The position numbers and the translations under genes were made by a program. Of a DNA stretch of 64,000 bases, positions 54,920 to 62,640 are shown piece by piece (position 1 is the stretch's first letter; each line of letters begins with the position of its first letter). A model generated the notes under the pieces. It made no database searches. It was not told where the DNA came from and saw nothing but the letters and a program-made list of their open reading frames with translations. This DNA is from G963717155 sp963717155 (GTDB lineage Bacteria; Actinomycetota; Thermoleophilia; Gaiellales; JALYLC01), in NCBI GenBank assembly GCA_963717155.1, contig OY970326.1, forward strand, positions 4,216,001 through 4,280,000. Direction: 5' to 3'.

Positions 54920-54946
54920 CCTCGCGGAGCATCGGATCCCGCGAGG
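54920..54946. other. Stem-loop in the LacI/PAP2 divergent gap
   Basis: CCTCGCGG and CCGCGAGG pair over an 11-base loop. It lies between the divergent LacI and first PAP2 starts and is more than 85 bases upstream of the PAP2 start. It may be a leader structure or a regulator site. Nothing else in the 160-base gap is recognisable except the operator and a ribosome-binding site (GAGGGAG, 55018-55024). Confidence 0.35.
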
Positions 54947-55031
54947 AGTTGGGATTGCAGAAACGGGGTAGGGACGTTCAGTAGGTAGTGGCGCAGACGG
55001 CGCCATCGAACTTGAACGAGGGAGTCCCGAG

Positions 55032-55826
55032 CTGTCCACTCACGACACGTTCGGGGTGCTACGCCGCCCCAATCTGGCTCGCAAGGCGAGCGGCACGCCG
55101 CAGTTCATCGCGCGCGAGCTTGCGCTCTGGGCGCTGATCTATCCCCTCTATCTCGCAATCCGCGGCTGGTCGATCGCGGAACCGGGGCATGCGTTCGCGA
55201 ATGCCCGGCGCGTGATCGGCTTCGAGCGCGGCGTGGATCTGTTCCACGAGTTCCAGCTCCAGCGCTGGCTCGAGCCGTTCGAAGGCTTCTTCTCGATCTA
55301 CTACATGGTCGGCTTCGCACCGGTCGTGGTGAGCGCGCTCGTCGCGCTCGCACTCACCCGCCGCCGCCTCTACCTGCACGTACGCACGCTGCTGCTCGTG
55401 TCGCTCGGTATCGCGCTGGTCATCTACGTCGTCTTTCCGACCGCGCCACCGCGGCTCGTACCGGGCCTCGGCATCGCCGACACCGTCGGGCTCGCCGGGC
55501 ATGACCGCGGGTCGTTCGCGGGCGTGCGCTTCGATCCGTACGCAGCGATGCCGAGCCTGCACGTGGGCTGGAGCCTGCTCATCGGACTCACGGTCTTCCG
55601 GGCGACGTCACGCACGTGGCTGCGCGCCGTCGCCCTCGCGCATCCCGTCCTGATGGCACTGGCCGTGACGGCGACGGGCAACCACTACCTCGTCGATTCG
55701 CTCGCGGGCGCGCTCGTGGCCCTGCTGGCGAGTCTCGGCGTGGATGCCTGGCGCCGCTGGCGGCGCTGGCGCCGCACGGTCGTGCCGCGGCCGGCGGCTG
55801 CCCGGCCGCATCGCAGTGCTGCGTGA
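55032..55826 (+). CDS. PAP2-superfamily membrane protein 1 (apparent CTG start)
   Basis: 264 residues, about six helices, of the AUR1/inositol-phosphotransferase-like branch of PAP2 phosphatases. The three catalytic blocks are YVVFPTAPPRLVPGLG, AAMPSLHVGWSLLIGL (His) and TGNHYLVDSLAGALVAL (His and Asp). These act on lipid phosphates or transfer head groups at the outer membrane face. GTG 55056 lacks a ribosome-binding site, while CTG 55032 (STHDTFGVLRRP after it) has GAGGGAG seven bases upstream, so CTG may be the true start. It overlaps the next PAP2 gene by 11 bases. Confidence 0.85.
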   Translation: MSTHDTFGVLRRPNLARKASGTPQFIARELALWALIYPLYLAIRGWSIAEPGHAFANARRVIGFERGVDLFHEFQLQRWLEPFEGFFSIYYMVGFAPVVVSALVALALTRRRLYLHVRTLLLVSLGIALVIYVVFPTAPPRLVPGLGIADTVGLAGHDRGSFAGVRFDPYAAMPSLHVGWSLLIGLTVFRATSRTWLRAVALAHPVLMALAVTATGNHYLVDSLAGALVALLASLGVDAWRRWRRWRRTVVPRPAAARPHRSAA

Positions 55827-56622
55827 TCGGCCGCGCGCCGCACCGCGCGCCCTGAGACGCACGTATCCGCTGCCGGTCGAGATGCTCATCCTGGCAGCGG
55901 TGATCGGAGTCTGGGAGCTCGCGCGCATCCCGTTCGAGGGCTCGACGACCGTCTCGCTCGCCCACGCGCGCGACTGGATCTCGGTCGAGCGCGCGCTGCA
56001 CATCCACATCGAGCCTTCGGTGCTGCGCTTCGTGCACTCGCGCGACTGGCTGCTCGAGGGCGCGCTGCGCTTCTACCGCAACATGGACCTGACGGCGATC
56101 TTCGGCTTCATGGCCGTCGCACGCCTGCTCGACCCCGTGCGCTACCCGAAGCTGCGCTCCGCCTTCGCGCTCATGCACGTCCCGGCGCTGGCCGTGCTGG
56201 CGCTCTTCCCGCTGGCGCCGCCGCACTGGGTGCACGGGATTCCGTTCGCGGACGGCCCGCCGGTGCATCCGAACGCTCTCCGCAACGAGACAGCGGCAGC
56301 CGTGAGCCTGCACTTCGGCGACCCGGTGTTCATCGCGGCAGGCGCGTTGTGGCTGCGACCACGCGCCCTGCTGGCCTGGTTGACCCTGCTTTACCCGCCA
56401 CTCGTCTTCGTCGTCATCCTCGGCACCGGCAACCACTACGTGCTCGACACGCTCGTCGGCAGCGCCTGCGCCGGAGCGGGTCTGGGCGCCGCCCACTTGC
56501 TCCACGGGCCCCTTCCGCGGGGCGAGCCAGAGGCTTCTCCGTGGCGCATCGCGCTTGCGGGAACAGGCTTCGCCCTGGCCGCGTTCCTGATCAATGGAGG
56601 CTTCATCGGAGAGTTGTTATGA
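55816..56622 (+). CDS. PAP2-superfamily membrane protein 2
   Basis: 268 residues and about six helices, paralogous to its neighbours. Blocks are LFPLAPPHWVHGIPFADGPP, TAAAVSLHFGDPVF (the SLH histidine is kept but the usual Pro before Ser is Val) and VILGTGNHYVLDTLVGSA. A longer loop with HPNALRNE separates the first two blocks. The start is GTG 55816 inside the end of gene 1. The stop overlaps the start of gene 3 (ATGA). Activity is likely, but the altered second block may change specificity. Confidence 0.85.
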   Translation: MLRDRPRAAPRALRRTYPLPVEMLILAAVIGVWELARIPFEGSTTVSLAHARDWISVERALHIHIEPSVLRFVHSRDWLLEGALRFYRNMDLTAIFGFMAVARLLDPVRYPKLRSAFALMHVPALAVLALFPLAPPHWVHGIPFADGPPVHPNALRNETAAAVSLHFGDPVFIAAGALWLRPRALLAWLTLLYPPLVFVVILGTGNHYVLDTLVGSACAGAGLGAAHLLHGPLPRGEPEASPWRIALAGTGFALAAFLINGGFIGELL

Positions 56623-57443
56623 GCGTCAGCAGCGTCCTTTCGCACACCCCGCACCCGCATTTCCGGGTCGCCACACACGAACCCGATGGCCCGACGCGCC
56701 ACGAGTGGGTACGAGAGATCTTGCTGGTGCTGGCCGGACTGCTCGTCTACTTCGGGGTTCGCGCGGCAACGGACGACAAGGCCAGCCTGGCCGAGGCGCA
56801 TGCCCGCTCGGTCGTCCACCTCGAGCACACCCTCGGCATCGCACGCGAGGGCGCCCTGCAGCGCCTCGTCATCGACCACCACTGGCTCGTGACGCTCGCG
56901 AACTGGGTCTACATCTGGGGGCACTGGCCGCTGATCGCCATCAGCGCCATCTGGCTCTTCCGGTACCGGCCGGATGCCTATCGGCTGATGCGCACCGCGA
57001 TCTTCATCTCCGGGGCGATCGGGATGATCATCTTCCTCGCCTATCCGGTCGCGCCGCCGCGTCTGACCGGACTGGGCCTGACAGACACCGTGACGAGATA
57101 CTCGCACGCCTACCGCGCGTTGCAGCCGCCGTCGCTGATGGATCGGTACGCAGCATTGCCCAGTCTGCACTTCGGCTGGGACCTGCTCGTCGGCCTCACG
57201 CTCGCGCGCTTCCACCCGCGCACGCTGGTGCGCATCCTCGGAGCGTTGATGCCGGTGGCGATGGGGCTCGCGGTCGTCATAACCGCGAACCACTACCTGA
57301 TCGACGTGATCGTGGGCGGGATCGTGGCGATGACCGGGCTCGGGCTCGCGACGCTGCTCATCCGCGCCCGCGAACGGCGTGCCCAGGAGCCCTCCGCCGA
57401 GCCCGTCCGCGCGGGGATGACGTGGTCGACACGCCGCTGCTGA
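56619..57443 (+). CDS. PAP2-superfamily membrane protein 3
   Basis: 274 residues. Blocks are FLAYPVAPPRLTGLGLTDTV, AALPSLHFGWDLLVGLTLAR and ITANHYLIDVIVGGIVAM, so all catalytic residues are present. A soluble His-rich N-terminus (SHTPHPHFRVATHEPDGPTR) precedes the first helix. It is closest in pattern to gene 1. ATG 56619 overlaps the stop of gene 2, and the GDPD gene begins inside its 3' end. Confidence 0.88.
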   Translation: MSVSSVLSHTPHPHFRVATHEPDGPTRHEWVREILLVLAGLLVYFGVRAATDDKASLAEAHARSVVHLEHTLGIAREGALQRLVIDHHWLVTLANWVYIWGHWPLIAISAIWLFRYRPDAYRLMRTAIFISGAIGMIIFLAYPVAPPRLTGLGLTDTVTRYSHAYRALQPPSLMDRYAALPSLHFGWDLLVGLTLARFHPRTLVRILGALMPVAMGLAVVITANHYLIDVIVGGIVAMTGLGLATLLIRARERRAQEPSAEPVRAGMTWSTRRC

Positions 57444-58225
57444 TCGCCCACCGCGCGGGCAACGAGCCCGAGCGCCTGCGCGCGGCCGAGAGCGGGGGCG
57501 CAGATGTGATCGAGGCCGATCTCCACCTGCGCCGCGGAAGGCTCGAGCTCCGGCACCTGAAGACGGTCGGCTCGCTACCCGTGTACTGGGATCGCTGGGC
57601 ACTGGCGCCCCCCTGGCGGCACTTCGACGACCTCGGCGACCTGCTTGCCGCCGCGCACCCCCAGACCGCCCTCATGCTCGACCTCAAGGGTCGCGACCCG
57701 GCTGTCGCCCGCATGACGTGCGACGCGCTTGGCCGGGCCGGCCGCGTTGCCGACGTCTATGTCTCGGCGCGCGAGTGGCCCCTGCTCGACGAGATCGACC
57801 CGGCGCTCGCCAGCCGCATCGGCTCTGCGGCTCGCCCGACGCAGCTCGACCGGCTCGTCCGGCATGCGGAGGCTCGCCCGCTCGACGGCGCCTCGCTGCA
57901 CCTGAGTTTGCTCGACGCCGAGCGGCTGCGAGCGCTCCGGCCGCACGCGCCTCTGCTCATGTCCTGGCCCGTCAACCACCGCCACGAGGCGGAACGCGCG
58001 CGGGCGCTCGGCGTGGCGGGGCTGATCAGCGACAGCCTGCCGCTGCTGGCGGAGCTGCGGCGCCTACGCGGGACGACGGGCGGCGCGCAGCGCGTCGCGC
58101 ACGGCGAGCGTGCGGAACGAGATGGCGAGCGCGAGCATGCCGACGGCCAGGTCGATGAGCGTGACGCCGACCTGCATACCGACGCCGAAGGTGACGACGC
58201 TCGCAGCCGAAGCGGTCTTGCGTAG
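57422..58225 (+). CDS. Glycerophosphodiester phosphodiesterase-family protein
   Basis: About 267 residues. The GDPD motifs are IAHRAGNEPERLRAAESGGA (His10, Arg11, Glu15), VIEADLHLRRGRLELRH (Glu31, Asp33, His45) and a late LMSWPVN followed by GVAGLISDSL. It would cleave glycerophosphodiesters to glycerol-3-phosphate and an alcohol, and fits with the lipid-phosphate genes before it. GTG 57422 overlaps the end of PAP2 gene 3. The last 162 bases overlap the convergent YbhN-type gene, and that tail (DGEREHADGQVDERDAD) looks like shadow coding, so the real C-terminus may be nearer 58080. Confidence 0.8.
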   Translation: MVDTPLLIAHRAGNEPERLRAAESGGADVIEADLHLRRGRLELRHLKTVGSLPVYWDRWALAPPWRHFDDLGDLLAAAHPQTALMLDLKGRDPAVARMTCDALGRAGRVADVYVSAREWPLLDEIDPALASRIGSAARPTQLDRLVRHAEARPLDGASLHLSLLDAERLRALRPHAPLLMSWPVNHRHEAERARALGVAGLISDSLPLLAELRRLRGTTGGAQRVAHGERAERDGEREHADGQVDERDADLHTDAEGDDARSRSGLA

Positions 58226-58963
58226 CACGTAGACGAGCATGGCCTGCTGCGCCCCGACCCCTCCCGGCAGGAAGGGGATCACGCCGGCGAGCCCGGTGAC
58301 GACCACGACGAGCACGGCGTCCAGCAGCGAAGCCGGAAGCCCGAAGGCGTGCAGTGCGATGAAGGCGACGCCGACGCGCGCGAGCCAGGCAGCCAGCTGC
58401 CAGCTGACGGCCTCGCGCAGGAAGCGGACGGGCCGGTGCAGCAGCGCGGCTCCCTGGCGCATGTGCTCCAGCACGCCGGCGAGTCGCGAGCGCGCGACGA
58501 GCGCCACGACCCCTACCCCGGCCAGGACGGCGACCGGAAGCAGCAGGCCGGCTCCGCTCGGGCGTGGGATGGCAGGCCCCAGCGACGTGCTCGCCGTGGC
58601 GAGGAGCGCGCTGCCGCCCAGCACGACGTCGACGCCCGTAAGCATGAGGAGCGTGGTCACGATCGTCGCGACTGCCGTTCCTGGCACGGCGCGGCGGATC
58701 AGCACGACCTTTGCGGCGTCGCCCGCATGAGCAGGCACGACCGCGTTGGCCGCCACGCCCGCGAAGTGCGCGCAGAGCACGGCGCCGAACGGGACGCGAG
58801 CCTCCGGCCGCGCGGCCTGCAGCAGGTTGGCCCAGGCCCGGGCGTGGCAGAAGGAGCCGAGCAGCTGAACGGTGACTGCGAGCCCGATGAGGCGCCAGTC
58901 GACGTGATCGAAGCGGCCGATGCCCGCTCCGACGGCATCCAGGGTGCCATCGCCCACAGACAC
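58064..58963 (-). CDS. YbhN/AglD-type membrane protein (lysylphosphatidylglycerol synthase transmembrane region family)
   Basis: 299 residues with seven or eight helices. The family pattern includes LGSFCHARAWANLLQAARPE, VAANAVVPAHAGDAAKVVLI and GLAGVIPFLPGGVGAQQAML. Proteins of this fold are putative lipid flippases, or synthases when fused to a GNAT domain, which is absent here. It converges on the PAP2-GDPD genes and shares 162 bases with the GDPD open frame. A role in moving a phospholipid or polyprenyl-linked sugar is inferred from the family. Confidence 0.85.
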   Translation of the reverse strand: MSVGDGTLDAVGAGIGRFDHVDWRLIGLAVTVQLLGSFCHARAWANLLQAARPEARVPFGAVLCAHFAGVAANAVVPAHAGDAAKVVLIRRAVPGTAVATIVTTLLMLTGVDVVLGGSALLATASTSLGPAIPRPSGAGLLLPVAVLAGVGVVALVARSRLAGVLEHMRQGAALLHRPVRFLREAVSWQLAAWLARVGVAFIALHAFGLPASLLDAVLVVVVTGLAGVIPFLPGGVGAQQAMLVYVLRKTASAASVVTFGVGMQVGVTLIDLAVGMLALAISFRTLAVRDALRAARRPA

Positions 58964-58992
58964 AGAATGCCGCAGATCCGACGGGTGTGGCC

Positions 58993-59031
58993 ATGAGAAT
59001 TCTGTTGTGCGACGACCACGGTCGCGTGTGA
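58993..59031 (+). pseudogene. Possible 5' remnant of a response-regulator gene
   Basis: Thirteen codons, ATG to TGA, translate MRILLCDDHGRV. This matches the first residues of NarL-type response regulators (MRILLCDDHxxVR) with their acidic pair. The reading then stops. It lies in the 75-base gap between two minus-strand genes. It could be a decayed gene start or coincidence. Confidence 0.25.
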
Positions 59032-59038
59032 GTGAGGG

Positions 59039-59998
59039 CTAGCGGTGGTCCTCGATGGGCTCGAGGTAGGCGATCATCTCGTCCGCGAGGTGCGCGAAGG
59101 GCGGCGGCACCTGCACGCTCGTGCCGAGCTGGTCCTCGGACTCGTCGATCATGAAACCGCGGTCGGCCGGCGTGAACGCGTACTCGAAGAGGGCGCCCCC
59201 GGGCGTGCGGTTGTAGCAGGAGAGGAAGTAGCCGCGGTCCTTCTGCTCGGTCACGTCGGTGAAGCCGAGGCCCTCGATCCAGCCCTTGAGGTGCATCTGG
59301 TTGTCCTCGTTGGACACGTTCCAGGCCCAGTGGTGCGGCGTGCCCTCCGCGAAGTGCCACGTCCCCGGCCGCACGTCGGGCTCGTGCACGAGCTCGATGC
59401 GGCTGCCGAACTTCTCTCCGCCCAGATCGAAGGCCAGCCGCGAGCCGTCCTCGCCGACCTTCTCGGCGCCCAGACCAGTCTCGAGATACAGCACCATCTC
59501 CTCGGGATCGATCACGGAGATGATGGGGGCGTATGCGCCCTTGATGCCGTGCTCGGCGGGAACGCCGCCCTCGCCGTAGCCGCGGCGCGTGTCACCCCTC
59601 GTGCCGACGAGCGTGTACGGGATGCCGCAGGGGTGTGCGAAGCTCAGGCGCTTGGTGCCGAGCGCCTCGGAATGCTCGGTCGCGAACCCGAGCTCGGCGA
59701 GACGGTTGGCCCAGTAGTCGATCGAGCCCTCGTCGACGGAGAGCCCGATCTCCTTGACCTGGTTCGACCCCCTCCGGCCGACCTTGCCCTGCTGCCGCAT
59801 GGGGAAGCTCGTCAGGATCGACCCGGCGTCGATATCGGCGTTCGCGTAGTACAGGTGGTAGACGGGCTCTGTGCCGTCGTACAGCATCGTCTTCTTGACC
59901 GGGCGAAGACCGAGCGTCTGCGTGTGGAAGTCCCAGTCCTCCTGCGCGCCGCCCGTCGACAGGGTGATGTGGTGGTTGCCGACGATCCTGCTGGCCAT
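59039..59998 (-). CDS. Ring-cleaving dioxygenase-like VOC protein
   Basis: 319 residues made of two vicinal-oxygen-chelate modules, like MhqO-type hydroquinone or catechol dioxygenases. Candidate iron ligands are His in GNHHITLSTGG, His in GTPHHWAWNVSNEDN and Glu in GALFEYAFTPADRG. SFAHPCGIPYTLVGT marks the first module end. ATG 59998 has AAGGAG six bases upstream. It is followed in the same orientation by no related gene but preceded by EthD- and cupin-type genes, suggesting aromatic or quinone breakdown. Confidence 0.88.
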   Translation of the reverse strand: MASRIVGNHHITLSTGGAQEDWDFHTQTLGLRPVKKTMLYDGTEPVYHLYYANADIDAGSILTSFPMRQQGKVGRRGSNQVKEIGLSVDEGSIDYWANRLAELGFATEHSEALGTKRLSFAHPCGIPYTLVGTRGDTRRGYGEGGVPAEHGIKGAYAPIISVIDPEEMVLYLETGLGAEKVGEDGSRLAFDLGGEKFGSRIELVHEPDVRPGTWHFAEGTPHHWAWNVSNEDNQMHLKGWIEGLGFTDVTEQKDRGYFLSCYNRTPGGALFEYAFTPADRGFMIDESEDQLGTSVQVPPPFAHLADEMIAYLEPIEDHR

Positions 59999-60071
59999 CG
60001 AATGCTCCTTGCGTGCTGTTGAGGTAGCGAGTGTGCGGCGACGGATGCAATCTAGTGGGTGGAAGTCGTCG

Positions 60072-60470
60072 TCAAGCCATGGGCGCTCGCGTCTCCGGGT
60101 AGACGCGCCCATCGCTGGACGAATCCCAGCTCACGACGTACTCGTCGAGTGCGCCACCGACGCGCGTGACGCCGTCGAAGTACTCCGGGCCGTCGACAAC
60201 CGTGGCCTGCCACTCGTCACTCGCCATGGCGGCCTCGTACGACTCCTTGCTCTCGAACCAGTGCTCGGCGTGCCCGTCGTAGAACGGCGTGGCGACGTCG
60301 CTCTCCAGGGAGGTGTCGGGGTGGAGCGCTGCCGTCCAGTGGCTCTGGACGTACCGGATCATCCCCGGCGTCGCCGCCGCGAGCCTTGCGTGATCCTCGC
60401 GCCACCAGCGCAGGACGTCTTCGCGCTTCCTGTCCTTCCGGAACCGCACGAGCCAGATGACCTTGTACAT
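60072..60470 (-). CDS. EthD-domain protein
   Basis: 132-residue dimeric alpha/beta barrel. The EthD pattern is VIWLVRFRKDRKREDVLRWW, REDHARLAAATPGMIRYVQS, FYDGHAEHWFESKESYEAAM and ASDEWQATVVD. These proteins act in degradation pathways (ether, polyketide-like or aromatic compounds), often without a defined reaction. ATG 60470 has GAGG four bases upstream and is preferred to a start at 60500. It lies 73 bases before the dioxygenase. Confidence 0.85.
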   Translation of the reverse strand: MYKVIWLVRFRKDRKREDVLRWWREDHARLAAATPGMIRYVQSHWTAALHPDTSLESDVATPFYDGHAEHWFESKESYEAAMASDEWQATVVDGPEYFDGVTRVGGALDEYVVSWDSSSDGRVYPETRAPMA

Positions 60471-60540
60471 GGGACCTCGCCTTTCCGTGGTGTCGGCCAA
60501 TTCGGGTCAGCTCGAGGCGTGATTCCCGGCGCCACGCGCA

Positions 60541-60993
60541 TCAGCCCCCGGCGTCTTCCCACCCATCCTCACCCTCCGAGTACGGCACCGCCGTCCCGCG
60601 TTTGAAGATCAGCCCGTCGGCCTCGGTGCCGGGCCGCACGCCGATCTTGTCGCTCTCGGGGTAGACGGACACGGCCGGAACCCGCGCGCTCGAGAACAGC
60701 ATCATCCTGGCCGACGACGCACCCCGGTTCATGATCTTGTGCGCTCCGGCGGGACCTGCCGGGAAGCAGACGATGTCTCCCCGCTCGAGCGCCTCCTCAC
60801 CGCCGGGCGTGCGCACGACGATCGTGCCGTCGAGAACGAGCAGCCACTCCTCCTCGTACTCGTAGTGGTACGGGCACGAGCTTCGGCCGGGTGGCAGCTC
60901 GTAGATGTACATGGCGGTCGCGTCCGAGCTCGCCGCACGACCCACGTCGATCCTGCCATCGACCGGAGTGCTGAACACGTTGATCCCGGCCAT
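60541..60993 (-). CDS. Cupin-domain protein, 150 aa
   Basis: Single cupin with the two metal motifs clear: CPYHYEYEEEWLLVLDGTIV (His, His, Glu) and IVCFPAGPAGAHKIMNRGAS (His). The C-terminal PESDKIGVRPGTEADGLIFK extension is common in bacterial cupins that accompany sugar or aromatic catabolism. ATG 60993 is the start. It is first of three minus-strand genes (cupin, EthD, dioxygenase) and divergent from the SARP regulator. Confidence 0.85.
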   Translation of the reverse strand: MAGINVFSTPVDGRIDVGRAASSDATAMYIYELPPGRSSCPYHYEYEEEWLLVLDGTIVVRTPGGEEALERGDIVCFPAGPAGAHKIMNRGASSARMMLFSSARVPAVSVYPESDKIGVRPGTEADGLIFKRGTAVPYSEGEDGWEDAGG

Positions 60994-61074
60994 CGCGAGC
61001 GAGTATCACAAGCGAGAGGCCTCTGCGCTCCAGAGCGGTGGGTTCCCCGACCGCGATCTGGTCACGACGCGAGA

Positions 61075-62640
61075 ATGCTCCGCGTGGAGTTCCGCATTCT
61101 CGGGCCGCTCGAGGTGTGTGAGGGCGACTCGCCACTGACGCCGTCGGGTGCGGCGCTCCGTGCGCTTCTCGCGATCCTGCTGCTGCATGCGAACGAGGTC
61201 GTCTCGATCGACAGGCTCCTGGATGCGCTCTGGGCGGATGGGCCGCCGGCATCCGGCGCGGCGGCGCTGCACGTCCGCGTCTCCCAGCTGCGGAGGGCGC
61301 TCGGGCCCGCGGGGCCACACATTGTGACGAGGCCCCCGGGCTACGCGATCGAGGTGGGGCGAGGAGAGCTCGACGTCTACCGCTTCGAGGAGCTCGTCGA
61401 CGAGGCCGATGATGCGGATCCGGTGAGAGCCGCTGCCCTCCTCCGCCAGGCACTCGGCCTGTGGCGAGGGCCGCCGCTCGGCGATGTCGAGTACGAGTCG
61501 TTCGCGCAGCCCGCGATCGCGCGGCTCGGAGAGCTTCGCCTGGCCACCATCGAGCGTCGCGTCGAGGCCGATCTCGCGCTCGGCCGGCACGCAGATCTGA
61601 TCGGCGAGCTCACTGCGCTCGTCGCGGCGAGTCCGCTGCGCGAGCGGCTGCGAGGTCAGCTGATGCTCGCCCTCTACCGGTCGGGCCGCCATGCGGAAGC
61701 GCTGGCGGTGTACAGCTCGGCAAGGACGGCGCTCGTCGGCGAGCTGGGAATCGAGCCCGGGCCGGTTCTGCGGCACCTCGAGGGTGCGATCCTCAGGCAG
61801 GATCCGGCACTGGATCTCGCCGGGACCGAGGCACCGGAGCGTGCGCTCCTCGTCGTCGCACTCGACGACGGTGATCTCGAGCCGCTGCTGGCGCTCGCCG
61901 AGCCGCTCGCGAGCAAGCCGGCACGCGAGCTGATCCTCGTGCGGCTCGTCTCTCCGGGCGCTGACCTCGATCGTCCGAGCGCGCTGCTGCGGAGCGTGCA
62001 ACAGCGCCTGCTCGAGCGCGCGACCATCGCGCGCACCGCGTGCTTCACGACCGCGAGCCCCGCGCAGGACATGATCCGGCTCGCGAGCGAGCAGGACGTC
62101 GTTCTCCTGCTGCTCGCAGGCGATGAGGCGTCGCTCGAGGATCCTGTGACGCGTGCAGTCCTCGCGTCAGCGCCGTGCGACGTGGGGGTGCTGGTGGGGC
62201 GAGAAGAGGGGCGTCCCGGCCGGCCCGTGCTCGTGCCCTTCGTCGGCGCCGATCACGACTGGGCGGCCATCGAGACCGGGGCGTGGCTCGCTCGCGCCCT
62301 TGGCACACCGCTCTGGCTGGTCGGCCCGAGGGAGTCTGGCCGCGACGCGAGCCGTCTGCTCGCGAGCGCCTCGCTCGCAACGCAGCGTGCGTTCGACATC
62401 ACCGCCGAGCCGCATCTGGTCGAGCCGGGCGCTGCCGGCATCGTTCGCGTCGCCAGGGATGCAGGGTTCGTCATCGCCGGGCTCAGCGACCGCTGGGCGC
62501 ACGAGGGTCTGGGCGAGGTCCGGCGCGCCCTCGCCTCCGAGTCGCACTCGGCCGTGCTGCTCGTGCGCAGCGGCCTCCGCCCGGGCGGCCTCGCTCCGGG
62601 AGCGAGCATGACCCGCTTCACCTGGTCGCTCAGGTCGTGA
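61075..62640 (+). CDS. SARP-family regulator fused to a universal-stress-protein-like region
   Basis: 521 residues. Residues about 5-95 form an OmpR-type winged helix (FRILGPLEVCEGDSPLTPSG, RLLDALWADGPPASGAAALH, VRVSQLRRALG). Residues about 100-245 form the bacterial transcriptional activation domain (AALLRQALGLWRGPPLGDVE, RLGELRLATIERRVEADLAL, LYRSGRHAEALAVYSSARTA). The rest resembles two UspA-like alpha/beta modules (ELILVRLVSPGADLDR, VLVPFVGADHDWAAIETGAW, HSAVLLVRSGLRPGG) in place of the NB-ARC ATPase of AfsR-type regulators. It ends directly against the convergent lipoprotein gene. Confidence 0.87.
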   Translation: MLRVEFRILGPLEVCEGDSPLTPSGAALRALLAILLLHANEVVSIDRLLDALWADGPPASGAAALHVRVSQLRRALGPAGPHIVTRPPGYAIEVGRGELDVYRFEELVDEADDADPVRAAALLRQALGLWRGPPLGDVEYESFAQPAIARLGELRLATIERRVEADLALGRHADLIGELTALVAASPLRERLRGQLMLALYRSGRHAEALAVYSSARTALVGELGIEPGPVLRHLEGAILRQDPALDLAGTEAPERALLVVALDDGDLEPLLALAEPLASKPARELILVRLVSPGADLDRPSALLRSVQQRLLERATIARTACFTTASPAQDMIRLASEQDVVLLLLAGDEASLEDPVTRAVLASAPCDVGVLVGREEGRPGRPVLVPFVGADHDWAAIETGAWLARALGTPLWLVGPRESGRDASRLLASASLATQRAFDITAEPHLVEPGAAGIVRVARDAGFVIAGLSDRWAHEGLGEVRRALASESHSAVLLVRSGLRPGGLAPGASMTRFTWSLRS

